The notes below the pieces were generated by a model. That model was not told where the DNA came from. It did no database searches and saw nothing but the letters and a program-made list of their open reading frames with translations. From NCBI GenBank assembly GCA_958441075.1, contig CAUCBQ010000048.1, positions 1 through 12,982 of the forward strand: a stretch of 12,982 nucleotides of DNA, read 5' to 3'. Numbering within the stretch: position 1 is the stretch's first letter; each line of letters starts with the position of its first letter. Source of the stretch: an uncultured Clostridiaceae bacterium (GTDB lineage Bacteria; Bacillota; Clostridia; Lachnospirales; Lachnospiraceae). A program made the position numbers and the translations under genes. Shown here piece by piece: positions 1 through 6,342 of this stretch.

Positions 1-146
1 GAATCCAGAAAGGGCTGGAGCAGGGAATCCGTGCAATGACAGATACTCTGAAAAAGCTGCAGATTCCCACAGAAACTATTTTAGATGAGATATGTGAGAA
101 GTTTCGTTTGACGAGAGAAGAAGCAGAAAAGTATCTGAAACAATAA
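1..146 (+). CDS. C-terminal fragment of an Rpn-like (PD-(D/E)XK nuclease/transposase family) protein
   Basis: An open frame enters from the left edge (first full codon at base 3) and stops at TAA 144-146, giving 47 residues. The visible tail contains EQGIRAMTDTLKKLQ and ends in REEAEKYLKQ. This pattern, a charged EQGI helix followed by a short helical 'E.F.LT.EEAE.YL' end, resembles the C-termini of Rpn-family recombination-promoting nuclease/putative transposase proteins common in Lachnospiraceae. The catalytic domain lies outside the window, so the family call rests on the tail alone and could be wrong. The Nudix gene starts 15 nt downstream, so the two may be co-transcribed. Confidence 0.5.
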   Translation, partial: IQKGLEQGIRAMTDTLKKLQIPTETILDEICEKFRLTREEAEKYLKQ

Positions 147-161
147 ACGGAGGATAATCCC

Positions 162-674
162 ATGGAACGCTCAAAGCTGACAACCCTCTGCTATATGGAG
201 AGGGAGGGAGAATGGCTGATGCTCCATCGTGTGAGCAAAAAGAATGATGTAAATAAGGATAAATGGATCGGGATCGGAGGCCATTTTGAGGAAAATGAAA
301 GCCCTGAGGAATGCCTTTTGCGGGAAGTGAAGGAGGAAACAGGACTTACCCTTACTTCCTGGCATTTCAGAGGGTTGGTGACCTTCCGCTCAACGGGCGG
401 GCCGGTGGAGGATATGGAGTATATGTGCCTGTATACTGCAGACGGCTTTGAAGGTGAGATGACGGCCTGCAATGAAGGGACGCTGGAATGGGTAAAGAAG
501 GAGGCGGTGTACGGACTGAATATCTGGGAGGGAGATAAGATATTTTTCCGTCTTTTAAATGAGAATGCCCCCTTCTTTTCGCTGAAGCTGACCTATGAGG
601 GCGACCGGCTTACAGAGGCAGTGCTGGATGGGAAGGCCATGGAGTTTAACGGATCAGTTCCTCAGCCCGTCTGA
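162..674 (+). CDS. Nudix hydrolase (MutT/8-oxo-dGTP diphosphatase-like)
   Basis: A 170-residue cytosolic protein with a complete Nudix box at residues 40-62: G40, five residues, E46, seven residues, then REVKEETGL (54-62), matching GX5EX7REUXEEXGU. The Glu residues of this box bind the divalent metal that hydrolyses a nucleoside-diphosphate-X substrate. The flanking N-terminal strands (TTLCYMEREGEWLMLHR) and KWIGIGGH are typical of MutT/8-oxo-dGTPase-like members, but the substrate cannot be fixed from sequence. The ATG at 162 has a GGAGGA ribosome binding site about 8 nt upstream. The last 29 bp overlap the 3' end of the opposite-strand SulP gene, with no terminator between them. Confidence 0.9.
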   Translation: MERSKLTTLCYMEREGEWLMLHRVSKKNDVNKDKWIGIGGHFEENESPEECLLREVKEETGLTLTSWHFRGLVTFRSTGGPVEDMEYMCLYTADGFEGEMTACNEGTLEWVKKEAVYGLNIWEGDKIFFRLLNENAPFFSLKLTYEGDRLTEAVLDGKAMEFNGSVPQPV

Positions 675-2289
675 TGGCATCATCAATCGTTTCACAGAAA
701 TTTTCTTTTCCCACTTTTTGGGCAAACCCGGCCTTTTCCATTACCTTCATGGGCTGCTGGTTTACATGGGAGAGGATAAGAGTGATTCCCCGTTTTTCAC
801 AGCTTTTGTACAGGTCTGTCATGGAGTTTAAGGCAGTGCTGTCCAGAGCAGGAACGCTTCTCATGCGCAGAATCAGGCATTTTACATGATCCTTTACAGC
901 AATACGTCCAATTACATCGGCGGCTCCGAAGAACAGGGGGCCGCTGATTTCATATACGTTGATATGTGGAGACAGCTTTCTTAATTTTTCACGTTCTGCT
1001 TCCTCGTCATCCTCAGCATATTTCCAGCTGCGGACCTCGGTTACATCGCTCATGCGTTTCATAAACAGAAGTACGGCTACTAAAAGGCCGATTTCGATAG
1101 CGATTACCAGATCAAAGACGATGGTCAGGAAAAATGTGAGAACCAGGACGGCAATATCGCTCTTGGGAGCGGTTTTGACAAGCTCTGTGAAGGTTCTCCA
1201 CTGGCACATATTGTAGGCTACCATAAAGAGGATAGCGGCAATGGCAGGCATGGGAATCATGGCTGCGTAGGGCATAAATACGATGAGGATGAGAACCAGA
1301 ACCAGTGCATGGATCATTCCGGCTACCGGAGTCCGTCCGCCGTTTTTTACATTGGCTGCAGTACGGGCGATGGCGCCGGTGGCCGGGATGCCTCCAAAAA
1401 GGGCGGAAGCGATATTTCCTGCACCCTGAGCGGCCAGTTCCATATTGGAGCGGTGTTTTCCATTGATCATGCCGTCGGCTACCACGCAGGAGAGCAGGGA
1501 TTCAATGGCTGCCAGGATAGCGATGGTAAAGGCGTCCGGAAGGGCGGTCTGAATCATTTCAAAGCTTAGATGCGGAAGGCGGAAGGCTGGAAGCTGATTG
1601 CTTATGGTATACAGATCTCCTATGGTATTGACCCTGAGAGGGAGAAGCTTTACCATAAGGATGCCCCCGATGACGGCCAGAAGAGAGCCGGGGATTTTTT
1701 CCGTAAACCGGGGCGTGATAATAAGGATAGCCAGACATACCAGTCCTACGATCAGGGCGTCCGTATTGAGGGTGTGAATGCCTGCAAAAAAGGCTTTCAG
1801 CTTTTCCATGGTTTCAATAGTGGGCATTCCTTCAGGATAGGTTACGCCGAAAAAGTCCTTTAGCTGACCAAGGACAATGGTTACGGCAATTCCTGAGGTA
1901 AATCCGGTGGTGATGGTAAACGGAATGAATTTAATCAGTGCACCAAAACGGCAAAGTCCCATGATGATTAAAATAATGCCCGCAAGGATCGTAGCTGCTG
2001 CCAGACCATCCATACCGTTTCGGGCCACAATGCCCGCTACAATGGTGGCAAAGGCCGCCGTAGGGCCTGCGATCTGAACCTGACTTCCGCCCAGAAACGA
2101 GATGATAAAGCCGGCTACAATGGCAGTGTAAATACCCTGCTCCGGTCCTACGCCGGAGGCCAGAGCCAGGGCAATGGACAGCGGAAGGGCAATGATGGCA
2201 ACCACGACGCCTGCGATCAGATCCTTTAAAAATTGTTCTTTGCTGTAGTCTTTCCATGTTGTAAACAGCATGGGATACATTTTTTCCAT
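646..2289 (-). CDS. SulP-family anion permease with C-terminal STAS domain
   Basis: A 547-residue integral membrane protein of the SLC26/SulP family, which moves sulfate, bicarbonate or other anions. The N-terminal part has the family pattern DLIAGVVVAIIALPLSIALA followed by GSQVQIAGPTAAF, and many hydrophobic segments run to about residue 420. A cytosolic STAS domain occupies about residues 440-540 (HINVYEISGPLFFGAADV, then PALDSTAL with the conserved Asp-Ser-Thr at 483-485). I chose the ATG at 2289 because AAGGGGA lies just upstream on the mRNA. An upstream in-frame ATG at 2310 lacks a ribosome binding site, and longer starts would run into the predicted promoter at 2348-2375. The gene is monocistronic as far as visible. 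The transported ion cannot be inferred; bicarbonate and sulfate are both possible. Confidence 0.92.
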   Translation of the reverse strand: MEKMYPMLFTTWKDYSKEQFLKDLIAGVVVAIIALPLSIALALASGVGPEQGIYTAIVAGFIISFLGGSQVQIAGPTAAFATIVAGIVARNGMDGLAAATILAGIILIIMGLCRFGALIKFIPFTITTGFTSGIAVTIVLGQLKDFFGVTYPEGMPTIETMEKLKAFFAGIHTLNTDALIVGLVCLAILIITPRFTEKIPGSLLAVIGGILMVKLLPLRVNTIGDLYTISNQLPAFRLPHLSFEMIQTALPDAFTIAILAAIESLLSCVVADGMINGKHRSNMELAAQGAGNIASALFGGIPATGAIARTAANVKNGGRTPVAGMIHALVLVLILIVFMPYAAMIPMPAIAAILFMVAYNMCQWRTFTELVKTAPKSDIAVLVLTFFLTIVFDLVIAIEIGLLVAVLLFMKRMSDVTEVRSWKYAEDDEEAEREKLRKLSPHINVYEISGPLFFGAADVIGRIAVKDHVKCLILRMRSVPALDSTALNSMTDLYKSCEKRGITLILSHVNQQPMKVMEKAGFAQKVGKENFCETIDDAIRRAEELIR

Positions 2290-2316
2290 AATCAGTTCCC
2301 CTTTTTTCATATTGAT

Positions 2317-2339
2317 GGGCAGGAAATTGCTTCCTGCCC
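2317..2339 (-). promoter_or_regulatory. Perfect stem-loop at the predicted 5' end of the SulP mRNA
   Basis: A 9-bp perfect inverted repeat: GGGCAGGAA (2317-2325) and TTCCTGCCC (2331-2339) with a 5-nt loop. On the minus strand it begins within about two bases of the predicted transcription start and ends roughly 15 nt before the ribosome binding site. There is no U tract behind it, so it is unlikely to be a terminator. It may be a 5' stabilising hairpin on the mRNA or a dyad operator on the DNA; the sequence does not decide which. Confidence 0.6.
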
Positions 2340-2347
2340 TGCTTCTT

Positions 2348-2375
2348 ATTATACAGGCACAGGATAGTATGTCCA
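2348..2375 (-). promoter_or_regulatory. Sigma-A promoter for the SulP gene
   Basis: On the minus strand a TGGACA -35 box (2370-2375; 5 of 6 consensus) is followed after 16 bp by a perfect TATAAT -10 box (2348-2353). The predicted start is near 2341, about 52 nt before the ATG at 2289. Confidence 0.75.
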
Positions 2376-2482
2376 GCAAAAAGGCAGAAAATATTGTATT
2401 TTTTGAGGAACGGTATATTTTATGAAATAAAGAGGATACTTAATAAGGCAGCTGAAAAACCATCCATAAAGGAGGAATTACC

Positions 2483-2656
2483 ATGAAAGTAAATGGAAAG
2501 AACGAATGTATCCAGTGTACCATTAAGAACTGTGCCTATCATGCGGATACCACAGATTACTGTACTCTTGATACCATCAAAATCGGTACCCATGAGATGA
2601 ACCCTACGAAGAAGGAATGCACGGACTGCGAATCTTTTGTAAATAAGATGCAGTAA
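2483..2656 (+). CDS. DUF1540 domain-containing Cys-rich small protein
   Basis: A 57-residue protein read directly from the sequence, with ATG at 2483 behind a strong AAAGGAGGA ribosome binding site and a TAA at 2654-2656. It has six cysteines (C9, C12, C17, C27, C46, C49) in the arrangement ECIQC...NCAYH...YCTLD...ECTDCESF. That spacing is typical of DUF1540 proteins of clostridia, which are presumed small metal-binding proteins of unknown role. It is divergent from the SulP gene and separated from the next gene by a leader of about 270 bp with its own promoters, so it is probably a single-gene unit. I found no convincing promoter immediately upstream (TTGAGG at 2403 with AATAAA 17 bp on is weak). 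Confidence 0.85.
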   Translation: MKVNGKNECIQCTIKNCAYHADTTDYCTLDTIKIGTHEMNPTKKECTDCESFVNKMQ

Positions 2657-2711
2657 AAGAGAATTATCTGTTACGAATTTATTACGTTTTTTTAAGTTTC
2701 CCTGACAGACA

Positions 2712-2740
2712 TTGATTTTTTGTCTGGTCCATGGTATAGT
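2712..2740 (+). promoter_or_regulatory. Sigma-A promoter 1 upstream of the SEC-C operon leader
   Basis: TTGATT (2712-2717), a 17-bp spacer and TATAGT (2735-2740). The predicted start is near 2747, in front of the GC-rich hairpin. A hexamer inverted repeat (CAGACA 2706-2711 / TGTCTG 2721-2726) places the -35 box in its loop. Confidence 0.65.
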
Positions 2741-2761
2741 GAGGACAGTCAGAGATGACGC

Positions 2762-2799
2762 GGCCCGGCAGTACCTGCAAAAGCAGAGTACCCCGGGCC
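2762..2799 (+). ncRNA. Strong GC-rich hairpin in the leader; possible small RNA or attenuator
   Basis: GGCCCGG (2762-2768) pairs with CCGGGCC (2793-2799), GTAC (2771-2774) with GTAC (2788-2791), and CTGC (2775-2778) with GCAG (2783-2786) around an AAAA loop. This gives 15 pairs with small bulges. It lies about 15 nt behind promoter 1 and is followed by TTCCCCCGTTTT, a poor U tract. It matches no riboswitch or RNA family that I recognise. It may be the body of a short transcript of about 65 nt or a leaky terminator upstream of promoter 2. Confidence 0.35.
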
Positions 2800-2848
2800 T
2801 TCCCCCGTTTTATGGAGTACAATTCACATAAAAAGCTCCCGAAACCAT

Positions 2849-2877
2849 TTGAAAAATCTCAGGTTTTGTTATATACT
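2849..2877 (+). promoter_or_regulatory. Sigma-A promoter 2 for the SEC-C/yqeM/hslO unit
   Basis: TTGAAA (2849-2854), a 17-bp spacer and TATACT (2872-2877). The predicted start near 2884 gives a leader of about 42 nt before the proposed ATA start at 2926. Confidence 0.75.
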
Positions 2878-2925
2878 ATAGATTACTATAGGCTTCTATA
2901 AATATACAAAAAGGATGGTTTAACT

Positions 2926-3435
2926 ATAGCATTATTAGAAACATGGAGAAATCTGGCATATGGTGACGGCCTGGATGATAAAAAGAGAGAAGAACTGTGG
3001 GCAGGATATTTCCAGATTGAGAAGGGAATTTACGAGCAGATTCTTTCCGCACCTTCTGAGGTGATCACAGGCACTGTAAAGGAGCTGGCTGAGAAGTACA
3101 ATACAGAGCTTCTGATTATGACCGGCTTTTTAGATGGTATCAATGAGAGTTTAAAGGGATATGAGAACCCTATCGACACCATGGAGGAGGATACAGAGGT
3201 AAAGATCGAGATTGATCCAGAGAAGCTGTACTACAACATGGTAGAGGCAAAGGCAAACTGGCTCTATGAGCTTCCACAGTGGGACAGCATTCTGTCTGCT
3301 GAGAAGCGTAAAGAACTGTACAAGGCACAGAAGGCTTCCGGTACTATTCGTAAGGAAAAGAAGATCTTCCCAAATGATCCCTGTCCCTGCGGAAGCGGAA
3401 AGAAGTACAAAAAGTGCTGCGGCAAGAACGCATAA
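2926..3435 (+). CDS. SEC-C motif (zinc-binding) protein with an apparent ATA start codon
   Basis: A protein of about 169 residues ending in a SEC-C zinc motif (NDPCPCGSGKKYKKCCG, cysteines 153, 155, 164, 165), as also found at the SecA C-terminus. The middle (ELAEKYN, MTGFLDGINESLK, EKLYYNMVEAKANWLYELPQWD) matches a conserved clostridial family of unknown function. The frame reads sensibly upstream to ALLETWRNLAYGD, with a stop at 2899-2901, and between that stop and this conserved N-terminus there is no ATG, GTG, TTG or CTG. AAGGATG (2911-2917) lies 8 nt before ATA 2926-2928, the normal distance for a ribosome binding site. The next candidates, CTG 2953 and GTG 3061, would delete conserved sequence, and GTG 3061 has no ribosome binding site. 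The alternative is an ATG-to-ATA mutation or a sequence error. Confidence 0.85.
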   Translation: MALLETWRNLAYGDGLDDKKREELWAGYFQIEKGIYEQILSAPSEVITGTVKELAEKYNTELLIMTGFLDGINESLKGYENPIDTMEEDTEVKIEIDPEKLYYNMVEAKANWLYELPQWDSILSAEKRKELYKAQKASGTIRKEKKIFPNDPCPCGSGKKYKKCCGKNA

Positions 3436-3449
3436 AGAAACTGCACAGG

Positions 3450-3478
3450 CTGCCTGCCCGGTATTTCCGGACAGGCAG
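3450..3478 (+). other. Imperfect intergenic hairpin between the SEC-C gene and yqeM
   Basis: CTGCCTG (3450-3456) pairs with CAGGCAG (3472-3478), and CCGG (3458-3461) with CCGG (3467-3470) around TATTT, with one C/A mismatch. No U tract follows, so full termination is unlikely. It may be a processing or partial attenuation site inside the operon. Confidence 0.4.
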
Positions 3479-3512
3479 TTGAACATTACAGGGCAAAAGC
3501 GGAGAGAAGCAG

Positions 3513-4277
3513 ATGGAAGCATATACAAGCTTTGCACAGGTCTATGACCTGTTTCAGGATAATGTTCCCTATGAGGAATGGGCCGGGTATCTGGTGGAGC
3601 TGTTAAAGGAGTATGGGGCAGAGGACGGCCTGGTACTGGATCTGGGCTGCGGAACCGGGAGTATGACGCAGCTTTTGGCAGAAGCAGGCTACGATATGAT
3701 CGGTGCTGACAATTCAGAAGAGATGCTGGAGATGGCTATGGAAAAACGGGCTGCCGCCGGTCTGGATATCCTTTATCTTTTACAGGATATGCGGGAGTTT
3801 GAGCTTTATGGAACCGTCCGGGCCGTGGTCAGTATCTGCGACTCCATGAATTATATTCTGGAACCGGAGGATCTGGTTCAGGTATTTCGTCTGGTGAATA
3901 ATTATCTCGATCCCGGAGGCGTATTTATTTTTGACCTTAATACAGAATATAAATACAGGGAGTTTATGGGGGAGAATACCTTTGCGGAAGACCGGGAGGA
4001 GAGCAGTTTCATCTGGCAGAATTATTATGATGAAAAAGAACGGATCAATGAGTATGATCTGACACTTTTTATCCGGGAGGGGGAGCTGTACCGGAAGTTT
4101 GAGGAAACCCATTTTCAGAGATGTTATTCTCTTGATGAAGTGAAGACGGCGGCAGAGACAGCGGGAATGGAATTTGTTACAGCTTATGACGCGTTTACAA
4201 GGGATTCGGTGAAAGAGGACAGCGAACGGATCTATGTGATTCTGAAAGAGAAGGGTAAGACAGAGAAAGGAAGATAA
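3513..4277 (+). CDS. yqeM: Class I SAM-dependent methyltransferase, YqeM-like
   Basis: A 254-residue cytosolic protein with a Rossmann methyltransferase fold. Motif I VLDLGCGTG (41-49) binds SAM, and the acidic residue of the following strand is in GADNSEEML (Asp66). The N-terminus (YTSFAQVYDLF..VPYEEW) and later blocks (LLQDMREFEL, ICDSMNYIL, GGVFIFDLNT, FIWQNYYDE, FEETHFQR) follow the layout I remember for Bacillus YqeM, whose substrate is unknown. The ATG is preceded by GGAGAG about 6 nt upstream. It lies 77 nt after the SEC-C gene and 2 nt before hslO, so it is probably co-transcribed with both. The symbol is by resemblance. Confidence 0.85.
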   Translation: MEAYTSFAQVYDLFQDNVPYEEWAGYLVELLKEYGAEDGLVLDLGCGTGSMTQLLAEAGYDMIGADNSEEMLEMAMEKRAAAGLDILYLLQDMREFELYGTVRAVVSICDSMNYILEPEDLVQVFRLVNNYLDPGGVFIFDLNTEYKYREFMGENTFAEDREESSFIWQNYYDEKERINEYDLTLFIREGELYRKFEETHFQRCYSLDEVKTAAETAGMEFVTAYDAFTRDSVKEDSERIYVILKEKGKTEKGR

Positions 4278-4279
4278 AA

Positions 4280-5161
4280 ATGGCAGATTATGTAATCCGG
4301 GCCACTGCGGCCGAGGGACAGATCCGGGCCTTTGCGGCTACTACCAGAGATCTGACAGAGGCAGCCAGACAGGCTCATAATACAAGTCCGGTGGCTACGG
4401 CTGCTTTGGGACGGCTGATGACAGCGGCTGTTATGATGGGATATGACATGAAAGGAGACGCGGATCTTCTGACCCTGAAGGTTCAGGGAGACGGCCCTAT
4501 AGGCGGTCTTGTGGTAACAGCGGACTCTCATGGCGGTGTTAAGGGCTATGCCTTTCATCCCGAGGTGATGCTGCCTCCCAATGACAAGGGAAAGCTGGAC
4601 GTGGGCGGAGCGCTGGGAATCGGCGTGTTAAGCGTAATCAAGGATATCGGCTTAAAGGACCCTTATGTAGGCCAGACCATCCTTGTGACAGGGGAGATTG
4701 CGGAGGATCTTACTTACTATTACGCAACCTCTGAGCAGACCCCTTCCTCTGTGGCATTAGGCGTTTTGATGAATAAGAATAATACGGTCCGTCAGGCAGG
4801 CGGTTTTATCATTCAGCTTATGCCGGGTGCTTCTGATGCGGTGATTGATGCATTGGAGAGCAAGATTAAGGAAATTCATTCGATTACCACTCTTCTGGAT
4901 GTGGGAAATACGCCGGAGATGATTTTAGAGTACATTCTGGGAGAGTTCGGTCTGGAGATCAATGACAGGCTTCCGGCCCGTTTCTACTGTAACTGTACCA
5001 AGGACCGGGTGGCAAAAGCCTTAATCAGCGTGGGAAAGAAAGATATTCAGGAAATGATTGACGATGGTAAGCCCATTGAGGTAAACTGTCATTTCTGCAA
5101 CAAGAATTATGTGTTTGATGTGGAAGAATTAAAAGAGATCCTGGAACTGGCCAGATCATAA
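4280..5161 (+). CDS. hslO: Hsp33 redox-regulated molecular chaperone
   Basis: A 293-residue cytosolic holdase. The N-terminal core contains AHNTSPVATAALGRLMTAA and VQGDGPIGG..ADSHGGVKGY, standard for Hsp33. The C-terminal redox switch has the four zinc-binding cysteines C237, C239 (CxC) and C270, C273 (CHFC). In characterised Hsp33 these bind zinc when reduced and form disulfides on oxidation plus unfolding stress, which activates the chaperone. Length is normal and all key residues are present. It starts 2 nt after the yqeM stop with AAAGGAAG upstream, so translation is probably coupled. A hairpin terminator follows directly after its stop. Confidence 0.97.
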   Translation: MADYVIRATAAEGQIRAFAATTRDLTEAARQAHNTSPVATAALGRLMTAAVMMGYDMKGDADLLTLKVQGDGPIGGLVVTADSHGGVKGYAFHPEVMLPPNDKGKLDVGGALGIGVLSVIKDIGLKDPYVGQTILVTGEIAEDLTYYYATSEQTPSSVALGVLMNKNNTVRQAGGFIIQLMPGASDAVIDALESKIKEIHSITTLLDVGNTPEMILEYILGEFGLEINDRLPARFYCNCTKDRVAKALISVGKKDIQEMIDDGKPIEVNCHFCNKNYVFDVEELKEILELARS

Positions 5162-5173
5162 AGATAAAAACAA

Positions 5174-5201
5174 CAAGAGCCGGTCTTACGACTGGCTCTT
5201 G
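5174..5201. terminator. Bidirectional terminator shared by hslO (+) and the cold-shock gene (-)
   Basis: A 12-bp stem (CAAGAGCCGGTC 5174-5185 / GACTGGCTCTTG 5190-5201, one G-U pair) with a TTAC loop, 12 nt after the hslO stop. The T-rich tail is better on the minus strand (TTGTTTTTATC) than on the plus strand (TCTGTAATC). It may therefore mainly end the cold-shock transcript while also stopping hslO. Confidence 0.75.
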
Positions 5202-5291
5202 TCTGTAATCATTTGAAATTCAGATATAACTTACTTCAACTTTCTATCTAACCGATATATGTTTGAAAAAGGTACACTGTTTGTTCATTGA

Positions 5292-5489
5292 TTATAATTT
5301 GGTTACGTTGGTAGCTTGAGGACCCTTAGCTCCGTTTACTACGTCGAACTCAACCTCTGCGCCCTCGTCTAAGGACTTGAAGCCTTCCATGTTCAGACCA
5401 GAGTAGTGAACGAATACATCGTTGCCCTGCTCGTCGGAGATGAAGCCGTAACCCTTCTGGTTGTTGAACCACTTAACTGTACCTTTCAT
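5292..5489 (-). CDS. Cold-shock protein (CspA family nucleic-acid chaperone)
   Basis: A 65-residue single cold-shock domain that binds single-stranded RNA or DNA. RNP1 is KGYGFI (12-17) and RNP2 is VFVHYS (25-30), with the surface aromatics W7, F8, Y14 and F16 present. The ATG at 5489 follows a strong GGAGGT ribosome binding site spaced about 7 nt. The leader of about 55 nt has two long T runs just before that site, a weakly structured stretch. It is monocistronic, with its own promoter and the shared terminator downstream, convergent with hslO. Whether it is truly cold induced cannot be told from the sequence. Confidence 0.96.
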   Translation of the reverse strand: MKGTVKWFNNQKGYGFISDEQGNDVFVHYSGLNMEGFKSLDEGAEVEFDVVNGAKGPQATNVTKL

Positions 5490-5550
5490 TGTGATACCTC
5501 CAAAAAAATAAAAAAAATGTTAAGCTGCTAGTAATTTCACAGCTTCCATT

Positions 5551-5579
5551 AGAATATCACAGATCTTACCGGGTGTCAA
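5551..5579 (-). promoter_or_regulatory. Sigma-A promoter of the cold-shock gene
   Basis: On the minus strand a perfect TTGACA (5574-5579) and TATTCT (5551-5556) are separated by 17 bp. The predicted start is near 5544, giving a leader of about 55 nt. Confidence 0.85.
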
Positions 5580-5645
5580 ACATTTTGTGTATAAACTAAG
5601 GCCGAAACAGGGCTGTTTTTACTTGGATTTTTTTAAGGAGAGAGA

Positions 5646-6191
5646 ATGAAACTGATCAATATATGGAACCATTTTAAAACCATTACAAGACATCGGATTC
5701 TGGTGTGCAGACACTGTTTTCAGATCGGTCTTTACCGCCAGGGACTGATGCATGATCTGTCAAAATACAGTCCGGAGGAGTTTTTTACCGGTGTGCGTTA
5801 TTACCAGGGAACCCGCAGTCCCAATGCGGCTGAGCGGGAAGCTCTGGGATATTCAAAGGCATGGCTTCATCATAAAGGACGCAATAAGCACCATTATGAA
5901 TACTGGATTGATATTTCAGCACGCAAGGAAGAGGGGCTGGTGGGAAATAAGATGCCTCTGCGGTATGTGGCCGAGATGGTCTGCGACCGGATTGCCGCCT
6001 GCGAGGTGTATAAGGGTAAGGCATATACCAGTGCGGCACCTTTGGAATATTATGAATTTACGAAAAAATACATAACCATTCATCCGGAAACCAGGGCGCT
6101 GCTTGAAAAGCTTCTGGTTATGCTGAAGGATCAGGGAGAGGGGGAAACCTTTCAGTATCTGAGGGAACTGTTAAAGAAAGGGGATTATTAA
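5646..6191 (+). CDS. DUF5662 family protein, function unknown
   Basis: A soluble 181-residue protein that I recognise as DUF5662 (conserved in Firmicutes; biochemical role not known to me). It is rich in ordered histidines: RHRILVCRHC near the N-terminus, MHDLSKYSPEEF (H36, D37), LHHKGRNKHHYEYW (H75, H76, H82, H83), and MVCDRIAACEVYKGK. The HD pair plus clustered histidines hints at a metal site of HD-hydrolase type, but this is inference only. The ATG is behind AAGGAGAG, 7 nt away. It is divergent from the cold-shock gene; a possible weak promoter (TTACCG 5566, TATAAA 5590, 18-bp spacer) overlaps the cold-shock -35 region. Confidence 0.8.
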   Translation: MKLINIWNHFKTITRHRILVCRHCFQIGLYRQGLMHDLSKYSPEEFFTGVRYYQGTRSPNAAEREALGYSKAWLHHKGRNKHHYEYWIDISARKEEGLVGNKMPLRYVAEMVCDRIAACEVYKGKAYTSAAPLEYYEFTKKYITIHPETRALLEKLLVMLKDQGEGETFQYLRELLKKGDY

Positions 6192-6342
6192 TCCCAGCAG
6201 CTTTTTGAACGGTCAGATTGTGATTTGGCCTGTGATGACAGCATAAATACAGAAATTATGTATAGGAAAAAGGGAAATGGGGAAACTGATTGTGATATCC
6301 GCTGCAAAGGCTGGCGGTATAAAACAATCAGGAGGAAAAAAG

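Noticed and set aside
171..472. Minus-strand ORFs inside the Nudix gene, and similar antisense ORFs elsewhere.
   Set aside because: They mirror real genes, lack ribosome binding sites and have no recognisable domains.
2755..2901. A possible 48-codon ORF starting at ATG 2755 in the leader of the SEC-C gene.
   Set aside because: No clear ribosome binding site, unusual composition, overlaps the strong hairpin and promoter 2, and resembles no family I know.
3061..3435. GTG at 3061 as the start of the SEC-C protein.
   Set aside because: It has no ribosome binding site and would remove about 45 residues of sensible upstream protein sequence in the same frame.
6192..6342. A guanidine (mini-ykkC type) riboswitch before the YdcZ-like gene, suggested by a TTTGA-ACGG-TCAGA stem-loop.
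   Set aside because: Only one ACGR-loop hairpin is present; the class needs two, and the second is missing.
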